Under the pieces are notes generated by a model that was not told where the DNA came from, ran no database searches, and saw only the letters and a program-made list of their open reading frames with translations. Positions 1-8,374 of a stretch of DNA of 19,230 bases are shown here, piece by piece. Made by a program: the position numbers and the translations under genes. Location: NCBI GenBank assembly GCA_002342205.1, contig DDPN01000040.1, forward strand, positions 1 to 19,230. The letters run 5' to 3'. Every line of letters starts with the position of its first letter. The stretch's first letter is position 1. The DNA comes from Chitinophagaceae bacterium UBA2467. Its GTDB lineage: Bacteria; Bacteroidota; Bacteroidia; Chitinophagales; Chitinophagaceae.

Positions 1-2894
1 TCAGCACCAATGGCGCGGTAGATTGCATCCTGAATACGTCCCCGTAATTGAAGTTGTCCTAATAAATTGTTATCACGCGTAGGATTCACTCGGTTGGAAA
101 GAAATACATAAACCAAATCATGCTTAGGGTCTACCCAAACACATGTACCAGTAAAACCAGTATGTCCAAAAGTTTGATCGGAAGCTAGTAGTGAAGGATA
201 GGGATCTTTTTTAAACTGATTGTCCTTTTCAGGTTTATCAAAACCCAAGCCTCTTCGACTGTTTTCTAATTGATACGAAGTGAAGAGTGAAACGGTGGAC
301 TCACGTAAATAACGTCTTCCATTAAATTTTCCCTTTTCTAATAAAAGTTGATACAAAATAGAAAGATCGTACGCATTGGAAAATAGTCCTGCATGTCCAG
401 CCACTCCACCAAACAGTGAAGCTCCTTCGTCATGTACGTCTCCACGAATCAATTGTTGTCTAAAGTGTGATTCCTTTTCAGTGGGGACCAGTTGATTCAA
501 TGTAAAACGACGACGGGGTAAAAACCCTGTAGAGTACATACCCAATGGACGATAAAAATTATCCTGAACATATTGATCTAGCGTCTTTCCACTTAACTGT
601 TCTACAATCAACCCTAAAAAAATAAAATCATTGTCACTGTACACATATTTACCCTGTGGCCCCAGTGGACTTTTTAAAATTCTTGCCAAAAGCGTGTCTT
701 TCCAATCGTTGCGTCGATATAAATTTTCTGCAACTCGCACAGTAAATCCTTTCTGTGGTGTTTTTTTATATAGCGTAGTATCTGGATTTCCAAATGAGTC
801 AATCGTTTCTTTATAAAAAGGAATAAAGGGAACGAGTCCTGCCTGATGCAGTAAGATATCCTTGATGAGAAGATTTTCTTTATCAGACCCCTTTACCCAA
901 GGAAGGTAATCTTTCAGACGTCCCTCTAATTTTATTTTCCCTTCATCGTAGAGTTTCATTATAGAAACAGTAGTAGCAGAGATCTTTGTTACAGAAGCCA
1001 AGTCATAAATACTCTCGGTTGATACAGGCGTAGATTCCTCTGTTGAAGTGGTGCCAAACGCTTTACTATATAGCACACTTCCTTTTTGAACAGCCATTAC
1101 TACGGCACCCGGAAATGCTTTTTTTGCTAATCCTTCCTCCACAATACGATCGATAGCGATTAATCGCTTTCTCAATTGAATGGCGGATCTTTTTATTTTA
1201 GGCTGTTGTATGCCCGTTCCAAATTTGAATTGACAAACAGATACTGGCAAGGTGCCGCGTGCAGCAAAATCACCCTGCAGCCAATCAGCTGAAATTTCTT
1301 GCGAAATGGAATCATCCTGATAGGCAGCTACGAGTGAGCGCGCATCACAAAAGTTTTTTATAGCTAATACATTCCCGAAAGCAATGGTCAGCGTACTATC
1401 GCCATTCAACAGACTATATAGATACTGTGCAGTAGTGCTAATTCCAAAGTTATTCATGGGCTTGTTAGCATAATCATGCGCGCCTATAATGCAAACGTCA
1501 TAGTTGCCCGATTTTTTTACGGCTGCATAAATAGAATCGGCTGTTTGGATGGAGTCCTTGTAATTGAGTAAATATGAAGAAGCTCCCCAATCATTTTGCA
1601 AACGCTTCCCAAAAACAGAAAGTTGTTTTCCTCCCAACTGCACATATGCAACACGTGTTTTTTTATATTTCAATGCAAGTCGCAATGAACTAGAAAGTGG
1701 CGTAAGCAAGGTGAGTCCTTTTCTTGCTGCCTCTTCTCTCAATGCAGTTGTTTTCGCATTCAAATCCTGTAATAAATTTGTTGTATCTATAAACTGCGGG
1801 CGATTAAGTCCTAATGAATATTTTGCGGCGAGTACTTTTTTCACTTTTGCATCTACTCCTTCTTGTGTCAGTCGACCATCTTGAATGGCTGCTTTGATTA
1901 CCTCGATTGATTCAGGAACACTAGCTGGCAAACAGAGCATATCATTACCTGCAATGATAGCTTCTACTGCAATGGTTCCCCCGGGGTAGTATTTGGCAAT
2001 GCCTTTCATTTCGAGGGCATCTGTAAATGTTAAACCTTGATAGTTCAGTTTATTTCGCAGCAGATCAGTGATATTATTTTTAGAAATAGAAGTGGGACGA
2101 TTTGTGGTGCTATCAATTGCCGGAACAAATAAGTGTGCAACCATTACACTGCCAATACCTGCTTCAAAAACAGCTTTGAATGGAGCCAATTCCATTGCAT
2201 CTAATTGCTTCATGGACTTAGCTACCACCGGCATGTCATAATGAGAATCCACATCCACATCCCCATGACCGGGAAAGTGCTTGGCGCAAGCCATGATTCC
2301 TGCATCTTGTAAACCTTTCATAATTGCAACAGCAGAACTGGATACTTTTTTTTGATCTTCTCCAAATGAACGGAATCCAATTACAGGATTATTTGGGTTG
2401 TTGTTCACATCTACTACAGGCGCGTAGTTTACATGTATGCCCATGCGCTTACACTGCTCGCCCATTGCTAATCCTATTCGATAGAGTAAAGAACGATCTT
2501 GAACAGCCCCCAATGAAAGTTGATAAGGAAACTTGTCTACGCTATCTAGTCTCATCCCTAATCCCCACTCCCCATCAATGGTAATCATCAATGGAGTTTT
2601 AGCCATCGCCTGGTATTGGTTGGTTAAAAGGGCTTGGCGAACCGGACCCCCTTGAAAAAAACAAAGTGCACCAACATTGTAATTACGAATATCCTGCTCT
2701 ACTTTGGCGATATGATCAGGGCCTAAATTGGAATGCGCCCGTATAACCATTAATTGCGCAATCCGTTGTTCAGGGGTTAAACTATTAAAAACACTATCAA
2801 CCCATTTTTGCTGGGCCTTTTCGCGGGCAGATTGTGCCAATAAAGTTCCAACTGAGCAAAGCAGTACAACGGAAAGGATAAAATTTTTTCTCAT
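1..2894 (-). CDS. GH3 beta-N-acetylhexosaminidase-like / serine beta-lactamase-type fusion (partial, C-terminus off window)
   Basis: This is probably a periplasmic cell-wall hydrolase combining a NagZ-like glycosidase with a penicillin-binding/beta-lactamase-type serine hydrolase. The ATG at 2894 opens a typical signal peptide (MRKN, hydrophobic core, LLA-Q near residue 21). The GH3 half carries KHFPGHG at residues 205-211, then D216-S217-H218, the Asp-His acid/base pair typical of NagZ enzymes, and the likely nucleophile D292 in FTDALEM. The C-terminal half has SVTK (S634/K637), a YSDND motif and HTG at 911-913, as in class C beta-lactamases and PBP4*/AmpH-like proteins. The frame is open for 964 codons to the window edge. 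Such Bacteroidota fusions are usually close to 1000 residues, so little is missing. It is divergent from mutL. Domain calls are firm; the real substrates, probably muropeptides, are inferred. Confidence 0.9.
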   Translation of the reverse strand, partial: MRKNFILSVVLLCSVGTLLAQSAREKAQQKWVDSVFNSLTPEQRIAQLMVIRAHSNLGPDHIAKVEQDIRNYNVGALCFFQGGPVRQALLTNQYQAMAKTPLMITIDGEWGLGMRLDSVDKFPYQLSLGAVQDRSLLYRIGLAMGEQCKRMGIHVNYAPVVDVNNNPNNPVIGFRSFGEDQKKVSSSAVAIMKGLQDAGIMACAKHFPGHGDVDVDSHYDMPVVAKSMKQLDAMELAPFKAVFEAGIGSVMVAHLFVPAIDSTTNRPTSISKNNITDLLRNKLNYQGLTFTDALEMKGIAKYYPGGTIAVEAIIAGNDMLCLPASVPESIEVIKAAIQDGRLTQEGVDAKVKKVLAAKYSLGLNRPQFIDTTNLLQDLNAKTTALREEAARKGLTLLTPLSSSLRLALKYKKTRVAYVQLGGKQLSVFGKRLQNDWGASSYLLNYKDSIQTADSIYAAVKKSGNYDVCIIGAHDYANKPMNNFGISTTAQYLYSLLNGDSTLTIAFGNVLAIKNFCDARSLVAAYQDDSISQEISADWLQGDFAARGTLPVSVCQFKFGTGIQQPKIKRSAIQLRKRLIAIDRIVEEGLAKKAFPGAVVMAVQKGSVLYSKAFGTTSTEESTPVSTESIYDLASVTKISATTVSIMKLYDEGKIKLEGRLKDYLPWVKGSDKENLLIKDILLHQAGLVPFIPFYKETIDSFGNPDTTLYKKTPQKGFTVRVAENLYRRNDWKDTLLARILKSPLGPQGKYVYSDNDFIFLGLIVEQLSGKTLDQYVQDNFYRPLGMYSTGFLPRRRFTLNQLVPTEKESHFRQQLIRGDVHDEGASLFGGVAGHAGLFSNAYDLSILYQLLLEKGKFNGRRYLRESTVSLFTSYQLENSRRGLGFDKPEKDNQFKKDPYPSLLASDQTFGHTGFTGTCVWVDPKHDLVYVFLSNRVNPTRDNNLLGQLQLRGRIQDAIYRAIGA

Positions 2895-2920
2895 GACAGG
2901 TTCTTTTCTAAAAAGACAGT

Positions 2921-2943
2921 GCCTAAAAGTAATTCTTTTAGGC
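2921..2943. repeat. Perfect 9-bp inverted repeat between divergent genes
   Basis: GCCTAAAAG (2921-2929), a 5-base spacer, then CTTTTAGGC (2935-2943) is a perfect inverted repeat. It lies 27 bases upstream of the GH3 fusion start and overlaps that gene's candidate -7 box. It could be an operator or a leader hairpin. No run of T follows on either strand, so an intrinsic terminator is unlikely. Confidence 0.6.
2924..2931 (-). promoter_or_regulatory. Candidate -7 box of the GH3 fusion gene (one mismatch)
   Basis: Read on the minus strand this is TACTTTTA, matching TAnnTTTG except for the last base. It would start transcription about 20-25 bases before the ATG at 2894. The box lies inside the left arm and spacer of the inverted repeat at 2921-2943. 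No clear -33 TTTG is visible. Confidence 0.35.
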
Positions 2944-2977
2944 CAAGCATTTATGCGGCTTATCAGAGGCAATCTCG

Positions 2978-2985
2978 TATTTTTG
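2978..2985 (+). promoter_or_regulatory. -7 promoter box of mutL
   Basis: TATTTTTG is a perfect match to the Bacteroidota -7 consensus TAnnTTTG. It predicts a transcription start near 2990, about 18 bases before the TTG at 3008, and so supports that codon as the mutL start. A convincing -33 TTTG is not visible. Confidence 0.6.
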
Positions 2986-3007
2986 AAGGCTTCAGAATTG
3001 GGGAACC

Positions 3008-4804
3008 TTGATACAAATACTACCTGACCATATTGCTAATCAGATTGCTGCCGGCGAGGTTATTCAACGCCCTGCCAGCGCCGTAAAAGAGCTGCTCGAA
3101 AACGCGGTTGATGCAGGGGCTACTGTTATTGAACTGATCGTCAATGACGCGGGAAAGTCCTTGGTGCAGGTAATAGACAATGGAAAAGGGATGGATCTTG
3201 CTGATGCCCGACTTTGTTTTGCACGTCATGCAACCTCTAAAATCAATGCGATTGAGGATCTTTTTCATATCCGCACCATGGGATTTAGGGGCGAGGCCTT
3301 GGCAAGCATAGCAGCTGTTGCGCAGGTAGAGTTAAAAACAAAACGGGCCGAAGATCAAGCCGGACACCTGTTGGAAATAGAACACAGTGTAATAACACGG
3401 GAAGAGCCTGTTGCAATGAAAACGGGCACCAGCGTCGCAATGAAAAATCTGTTTTTCAATGTTCCTGCCCGAAGAAATTTTTTAAAAAGTAATGCTGCAG
3501 AAATGCGGCACATTGTAGAAGAGTTCACAAGAATTGCATTAGCCTTTCCTGAAATTGTTTTCACGCTGCATGCCAATAACCAACAATTATATCATCTAGA
3601 GGCGGGTAGTTTGAAACAACGTATTATTCAATTACTAGGCAGTACGTATACTTCCAAACTGGTTGCCGTTCAAGAGGACACGGACTATTTGACTATCCGT
3701 GGTTTTGTCGGCAAACCTGAAACAGCACGTAAAACACGAGGAGAACAGTACTTTTTTGTCAACAACCGATTCATCAAAAGTTCTTACCTGCATCACGCAG
3801 TGATGAATGCATTTCAAGCATTGTTGCCGGCAGAGCATTTCCCTCTATATGTGTTGTTCATTGATCTGGATCCACAACAGTTAGATATCAATGTGCATCC
3901 AACCAAACAGGAAATAAAATTTGAAGACGAAAAAATCGTATACGCATTTGTACAGGCCGCCATACGACATGCCCTAGCACAGTTTAGTGTTACACCTACA
4001 CTGGATTTTGAATTAGATGCCTCTATTCAACGATTAAGTTCTATTCAACAACCTACCACAGATGCCACTCGGGCGGCTACGCGTGACAGTGCTTTATTTC
4101 AACATTTCACCCAAAAAAATAAAGCGCACACGATTGAACCGACTACAAAACGGTCAGCGGAAAACTGGCAAGCCTACACACCCATTCAAAACGAACTCCC
4201 TGCGGTTAAAGAAGAGTCAACTCTTTTTTCACTTGCGGGAGAAAGGTCATTTGTACAACTTCTAAACACCTATATTGTTGTTCCCTCTGCAAAAGGATTT
4301 GCACTTATTCATCAACAAGCTGCACAAGAGAGAATTTTATATGAACAGTACCAGCAATCAAGCCACGACAAACCTGTAGCCACACAGCGAACCTTGTTTC
4401 CAATTACTTTGCAGGTAAGTGCAGCGGATGCGATTTTACTTGATGAAATGAAGGGCATTTTACAACAGGTAGGCTTCTTACTAGAAGAAGAAAAAAAACA
4501 ATCCTACATACTACAAGGAGTACCTGCAGGATTTGAGAGTGGCAATGAAGTTTCTTTTATCGAAAGCTTGCTGGAAGAATATAAAAACTATAACTCCGAT
4601 CTTCAACTTCCTCTTCGGGAAAAACTATTTCGCACACTAGCAAAAAAACGTGCCGTTAAAGCAGGAGTTGCTTTAAATGAAAAAGAAATGCAACAATTGG
4701 TAAGCGATTTATTTGCCTGTGGCGACCCTACCACTACTCCTTTTGGCCAACCCACTCTCATAGAATTTAAAAAAGAAGAACTCGATAAGCTATACCAACG
4801 CTAA
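3008..4804 (+). CDS. mutL: DNA mismatch repair protein MutL
   Basis: MutL couples mismatch recognition by MutS to strand removal. The N-terminal GHKL ATPase is clear: NQIAAGEV near residues 11-18, KELLENAVDAG with catalytic Glu28, DNGKGM at 57-62 and GFRGEALASI at 92-101. The C-terminal dimerisation domain starts near residue 415. The endonuclease signatures are degraded. Where DQHAxxE is expected there is HQQAAQE (435-441). The ACR motif reads AKK, and CPHGRP reads TPFGQP (577-582), so this protein probably does not nick DNA. The start is TTG: an in-frame stop lies at 2984-2986 and there is no ATG or GTG between it and the conserved IQILPD. A GGGGA run sits just upstream. At 598 residues the length is normal. 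The stop codon abuts the stop of the opposing carboxypeptidase gene with no spacer. Confidence 0.96.
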   Translation: MIQILPDHIANQIAAGEVIQRPASAVKELLENAVDAGATVIELIVNDAGKSLVQVIDNGKGMDLADARLCFARHATSKINAIEDLFHIRTMGFRGEALASIAAVAQVELKTKRAEDQAGHLLEIEHSVITREEPVAMKTGTSVAMKNLFFNVPARRNFLKSNAAEMRHIVEEFTRIALAFPEIVFTLHANNQQLYHLEAGSLKQRIIQLLGSTYTSKLVAVQEDTDYLTIRGFVGKPETARKTRGEQYFFVNNRFIKSSYLHHAVMNAFQALLPAEHFPLYVLFIDLDPQQLDINVHPTKQEIKFEDEKIVYAFVQAAIRHALAQFSVTPTLDFELDASIQRLSSIQQPTTDATRAATRDSALFQHFTQKNKAHTIEPTTKRSAENWQAYTPIQNELPAVKEESTLFSLAGERSFVQLLNTYIVVPSAKGFALIHQQAAQERILYEQYQQSSHDKPVATQRTLFPITLQVSAADAILLDEMKGILQQVGFLLEEEKKQSYILQGVPAGFESGNEVSFIESLLEEYKNYNSDLQLPLREKLFRTLAKKRAVKAGVALNEKEMQQLVSDLFACGDPTTTPFGQPTLIEFKKEELDKLYQR

Positions 4805-6136
4805 TCAATACTTCTCTCTGATTCCCAGTAAAAATTTTTCAACCAACCGACGGATTTCTGTTGCAGAAGATTGGTGATTATTGACAAGCGCTGAGAATAA
4901 AAGTAATTTCCCCTTACGCGTGTACAAGTAGCCGCTCAAACTAACAACTCCACTAAGGGTGCCCGTCTTTGCATAGATATAATCGCCGTCGTTTGTATAG
5001 TAATTTGACAGCGTACCCACACCCCCCTTTGGAAAAATCGTTTTAATACGATCCATCCCAAATTCATTTTTCATTTTTTCCAGAATTCGTACAAAATCTT
5101 GCGGAGTAAAAAGATTATACCTACTCAATCCAGAGCCATCGGCCCAACGAGGACGTTGTGGAAGATCCGCAAAGTCTTTTTTGAGCAGGGTATCAATAAT
5201 TGCTCCATCATCCATTTTGCCCAACATACGTTGGCTTACCATCAATAAAGACTGCTCTGCAAAAAAATTATCACTTCGATGCATCAATGGTTTCAGCAAT
5301 GAATCGGTTGGAATGGAGAAAAGGGGTTGACCTTTTGGAGCTTCTGCTACCACACGCATGTTGCATGCAACTCCCATTCGCTCTAACGTATCTTTTAGAA
5401 AAGTAAAGTTGGTAACGCCCTGCAAGGTTTTAAAAGGAATTACTGCTTTAGTAAATAAACGCGTAGAAGGAGAAAGCCTGAATAGGTTCTGATCTTGCTG
5501 ACGTTCCACTTGAAATTTTCCTCCCTTTCCCACTTGTTGTATCAACGCTTCATTCATAAAAGGAGAATGCAGCGCTAATGAAGGAGTTGCAGTCAATGTA
5601 TTATTACGGTTATAAAAGTTGATAACATTCCCATAGATGGGAAGCGCACTCCGTTCAGCTAAATAGGCCTCTTGAAAATCATCCCAAGACCATCCACTTC
5701 CATACGCTGAAAAATCATGCTGCGTTGAAAGATCCAATACGACTTCTTTAGCTGTGCTTTTAATTCGATTGAGTAAGGGTTGCGTCGAAAACTCGGGCAG
5801 TAAAAACGTGGGGTCGCCAGCTGGGCGAACGTATAATACGTTTGCACTATCCAATAAATAGGCGCTAAGAATACTATCGCCTAAGTATTTCATAGCTGCA
5901 TAACAGGTAGGAATTTTTGTATTGCTAGCGGGCACAAAATATTTATCTGCTTGATGGCCATACCAGTATTTTTTTGTCACGGGGTCATAAATACTAACAC
6001 CCACATGTGCCTGTTTAAGCGCAGGCTGTGTAAGCAGTGATTGTGATGCGCTTCGTTTGATCTGATGAGATACGCTACAAGACACCAATGAGCTGACCAA
6101 AGTCAGCGAAAGCAAAATATTCCAATATTGTTTCAT
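4805..6136 (-). CDS. dacB: D-alanyl-D-alanine carboxypeptidase/endopeptidase, PBP4 (peptidase S13) family lipoprotein
   Basis: This is a penicillin-binding protein that trims or cleaves peptidoglycan stem peptides in the periplasm. All three active-site motifs are present: SNTK (S71/K74), SDN in MHRSDNFFAEQ, and KTG in YAKTGTLSG. The S13-family AGDP motif (VRPAGDPTF) follows near residue 107. The N-terminus is a lipoprotein signal with lipobox LVSC and C20 as the lipidated residue, so it is membrane anchored. I chose the ATG at 6136 (443 residues) because the only upstream in-frame alternative is a TTG at 6145 that adds nothing conserved. The upstream arginase-family gene ends 12 bases before this start, so the two are probably co-transcribed. 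The stop codon touches that of mutL on the other strand. Confidence 0.92.
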   Translation of the reverse strand: MKQYWNILLSLTLVSSLVSCSVSHQIKRSASQSLLTQPALKQAHVGVSIYDPVTKKYWYGHQADKYFVPASNTKIPTCYAAMKYLGDSILSAYLLDSANVLYVRPAGDPTFLLPEFSTQPLLNRIKSTAKEVVLDLSTQHDFSAYGSGWSWDDFQEAYLAERSALPIYGNVINFYNRNNTLTATPSLALHSPFMNEALIQQVGKGGKFQVERQQDQNLFRLSPSTRLFTKAVIPFKTLQGVTNFTFLKDTLERMGVACNMRVVAEAPKGQPLFSIPTDSLLKPLMHRSDNFFAEQSLLMVSQRMLGKMDDGAIIDTLLKKDFADLPQRPRWADGSGLSRYNLFTPQDFVRILEKMKNEFGMDRIKTIFPKGGVGTLSNYYTNDGDYIYAKTGTLSGVVSLSGYLYTRKGKLLLFSALVNNHQSSATEIRRLVEKFLLGIREKY

Positions 6137-6148
6137 AGCATTCAATTC

Positions 6149-7285
6149 TTAACTCCGCTCCTGTGCACGTAGCCAGCGCTCTGGAATTTCATTACTACTG
6201 GCCAGCAAATAGTCTTTGTAACTGCAGGCAATAAATTTTTTATCTGGCAATTGCATCCACCAACGTCCCGTCTTTTTACTTTGCAAAAAGACGGTCTCCA
6301 CTTCTGCAAATGCCATATAGTATTCGTTGAAAGAATCTTTATCGGTTAAAGACGCTTCCCGTTTTCCTCTGCTGCGCCCATCTAGTAAGTACCAAAGTTG
6401 TTGTGCAATTTGTTTAGCAGACAGTTCCTGTTGATCATGATGGGGGTTGTACCCGTATACTCCCACCGTGCTGATTGTTGGGCTCATGCCTGCATAGCGA
6501 AACAATGTACAAGCCTCTTCGCCGGTTAGTCCATTTGGAGAAATAGTGCTGGCAGGAGAATGCGCATTGCCCAATGCACTCATGTCAAAACTGAATAGAT
6601 GACTATTTCGAATAACAGGCTCCATTTCATCTAATGCCTCTTTTACATTTCCTACTCTGTAACAGTCAAATCGTAATTTATCTAAGGTTTCCAGCACAGT
6701 AGGATGCACATAATAACTTTGAAAACCAATATGGTTATAATGCTTCAGATAATTCGGCATACCTGTCAGCATCTCCATTAAAAAGTTTTCATTGGGCAAT
6801 ACGGCGTCTGGATGAAGGTCAATTAATGCATCTACACAGGTTGCTTCAATTAATTGACGGGTTGTAGCATAGGCCTGATACTGTGCTAATGTAAGATCGT
6901 GAGATCCTCCTAGTATGATAACCGTTTTTCTTTCAGCTACCAATGTTTGAATGACAGTTCGTAAGGCAGCATACGTATCAGTAATAGTAGCCCCTCTACG
7001 GATATTACCAACATCTGCCAGTTTTAGGTCGGCATGCCAATAAAATAATTCGTAAAAACGACGGCGAATTGCATCGGGGGCTTCTTCTTGTTGCTGTTCA
7101 ATTCCTGCACCTCTGTGTTCTGGACAGCCTACCAATACAAACTGAACTTCTTCCAGATCTGGAAGCACCTCTTCGTAGGTAGCAATAGAAAAACCAATCT
7201 GCCCTTCTTTATAACCCGCATCCAGCGAGAGGAAGGCTTTGTTGACAGGATTTAAAAAATCAGCAATACCCAGAGAATCGGACAT
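6149..7285 (-). CDS. Arginase/formimidoylglutamase (ureohydrolase) family protein
   Basis: This is a metal-dependent ureohydrolase-fold protein of about 378 residues, close to the Bacteroidota proteins annotated as formimidoylglutamase or arginase. The manganese-ligand motifs are GGSHD (H129), DLHPD (D156, H158, D160) and SFDMS (D234). In classical arginases the third motif is SxDxD; here the second Asp is Ser236, so five of six ligands remain. A C-terminal stretch after about residue 310 extends beyond the core fold. The ATG at 7285 gives an N-terminus (ADFLNPVN) like that of relatives; a longer reading to 7360 would run 31 bases into pheS. The gene lies just upstream of the carboxypeptidase gene in a likely operon. 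No histidine-utilisation or arginine genes are adjacent, so the substrate is unknown. Confidence 0.82.
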   Translation of the reverse strand: MSDSLGIADFLNPVNKAFLSLDAGYKEGQIGFSIATYEEVLPDLEEVQFVLVGCPEHRGAGIEQQQEEAPDAIRRRFYELFYWHADLKLADVGNIRRGATITDTYAALRTVIQTLVAERKTVIILGGSHDLTLAQYQAYATTRQLIEATCVDALIDLHPDAVLPNENFLMEMLTGMPNYLKHYNHIGFQSYYVHPTVLETLDKLRFDCYRVGNVKEALDEMEPVIRNSHLFSFDMSALGNAHSPASTISPNGLTGEEACTLFRYAGMSPTISTVGVYGYNPHHDQQELSAKQIAQQLWYLLDGRSRGKREASLTDKDSFNEYYMAFAEVETVFLQSKKTGRWWMQLPDKKFIACSYKDYLLASSNEIPERWLRAQERS

Positions 7286-7317
7286 ACCTGCAAGATAATT
7301 AATTGAAGGTTTGGACT

Positions 7318-7325
7318 TACTTTTG
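7318..7325 (+). promoter_or_regulatory. -7 promoter box of pheS, 4 bases before the ATG
   Basis: TACTTTTG matches TAnnTTTG perfectly and is followed by only four bases before the ATG at 7330. With the usual spacing transcription would begin at or next to the start codon, giving a leaderless or near-leaderless mRNA. No good -33 TTTG is visible. Confidence 0.6.
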
Positions 7326-7329
7326 TCAG

Positions 7330-8361
7330 ATGAAGAATCTCCGGGAACAAATTGAGGCACTTCGCGACGAAATAACTGGTTTTAACAGCAATGATCCTGC
7401 ACAGGTAGAAGAGTTTCGTATCAAATACCTGGGTACAAAGGGACAGCTGAAAAACCTGATGGGGGAATTAAAGAATGTTCCCGTAGACCAAAAGAAAGAA
7501 GCCGGACAACTACTCAACGAATTCAAGCAGTTTGTCGAAGCACATTACGAGACACTAAAATCGAATAGCAGCAGCGCTGCTGACGCTGCAGATACTGGGA
7601 TAGATTTATCATTGCCCGGCGACCCTACACCCCTTGGCTCGCGTCATCCGGTTACATTGATGCGTAATCAGATTGTTTCCATTTTTCAACGATTGGGCTT
7701 TGCCGTAGCCGAAGGACCAGAAATTGAAGATGATTGGCACAATTTTGGCGCACTCAACCTTCCTGCACATCACCCGGCCAGAGACATGCAGGACACTTTT
7801 TATATTCAGCAAAATCCGGACTGGGTTCTTCGCACGCATACCAGTAGCGTACAAATTCGGGAAATGGAAAAAGGGAAACTTCCTATTCGGATGTTAATGC
7901 CCGGACGCGTTTTTCGAAATGAAACAGTGAGTGCGCGTAGCCATTGTTTTTTTCACCAAATTGAAGGATTGTACATTGATAAAAATGTATCATTTGCAGA
8001 CTTGAAACAAACACTCTACTTTTTTGTGAAAGAGATGTATGGAGCAAATGTAAAAGTTCGTTTCAGACCCTCTTATTTCCCTTTTACGGAACCCAGTGCA
8101 GAAATGGATGTGAGTTGCTTTATCTGTGGTGGAGAGGGCTGTCACGTTTGTAAAAAAACGGGCTGGGTCGAAATATTAGGGTGTGGCATGGTACATCCCA
8201 ATGTATTATCCAACTGCGGAATCGATCCGGAAGAATACAACGGATTTGCATTCGGCTTAGGAGTGGAAAGACCCGCTATGTTAAAATATGGCGTCAATGA
8301 TCTTCGCTTATTTAGCGAAAATGATGTTCGCTTTTTGAAACAATTCACAGCTGCTACCTGA
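7330..8361 (+). CDS. pheS: Phenylalanine--tRNA ligase alpha subunit
   Basis: PheS is the catalytic subunit of the (alpha-beta)2 enzyme that charges tRNA-Phe. The N-terminal coiled coil (about residues 1-80) is followed by the class II catalytic core. Motif 2 contains FRNE at 195-198 and motif 3 is GLGVERPAML at 309-318; RTHTS lies at 168-172. A four-cysteine knuckle (C263, C266, C271, C274) followed by GWVEILGCGMV is typical of Bacteroidota PheS. The ATG at 7330 gives 343 residues, the normal length. An in-frame TTG at 7303 would only add a non-conserved extension that runs through the -7 box. pheT is not adjacent. The dehydrogenase gene starts 13 bases after the stop, so the two are probably co-transcribed. 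Confidence 0.97.
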   Translation: MKNLREQIEALRDEITGFNSNDPAQVEEFRIKYLGTKGQLKNLMGELKNVPVDQKKEAGQLLNEFKQFVEAHYETLKSNSSSAADAADTGIDLSLPGDPTPLGSRHPVTLMRNQIVSIFQRLGFAVAEGPEIEDDWHNFGALNLPAHHPARDMQDTFYIQQNPDWVLRTHTSSVQIREMEKGKLPIRMLMPGRVFRNETVSARSHCFFHQIEGLYIDKNVSFADLKQTLYFFVKEMYGANVKVRFRPSYFPFTEPSAEMDVSCFICGGEGCHVCKKTGWVEILGCGMVHPNVLSNCGIDPEEYNGFAFGLGVERPAMLKYGVNDLRLFSENDVRFLKQFTAAT

Positions 8362-8374
8362 TAAATAGGTCTCA

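Noticed and set aside
1564..1884. A plus-strand frame of 106 codons inside the GH3 fusion gene.
   Set aside because: It is antisense to the middle of a clear, uninterrupted gene and has the composition of a complementary-strand reading.
2728..3027. A plus-strand open frame of 99 codons crossing the GH3 fusion start and the mutL start.
   Set aside because: It lies antisense to the signal-peptide region of the GH3 gene and overlaps the mutL start out of frame. Its residues show no family motif.
7303..7329. A TTG start for pheS nine codons upstream.
   Set aside because: The extension translates the promoter box and adds residues not found in PheS proteins.
7286..7360. A longer N-terminus for the arginase-family protein, starting at 7360.
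   Set aside because: It would overlap the pheS coding region and cover the pheS promoter. The extra residues are low complexity and do not match the family, whereas the ATG at 7285 does.
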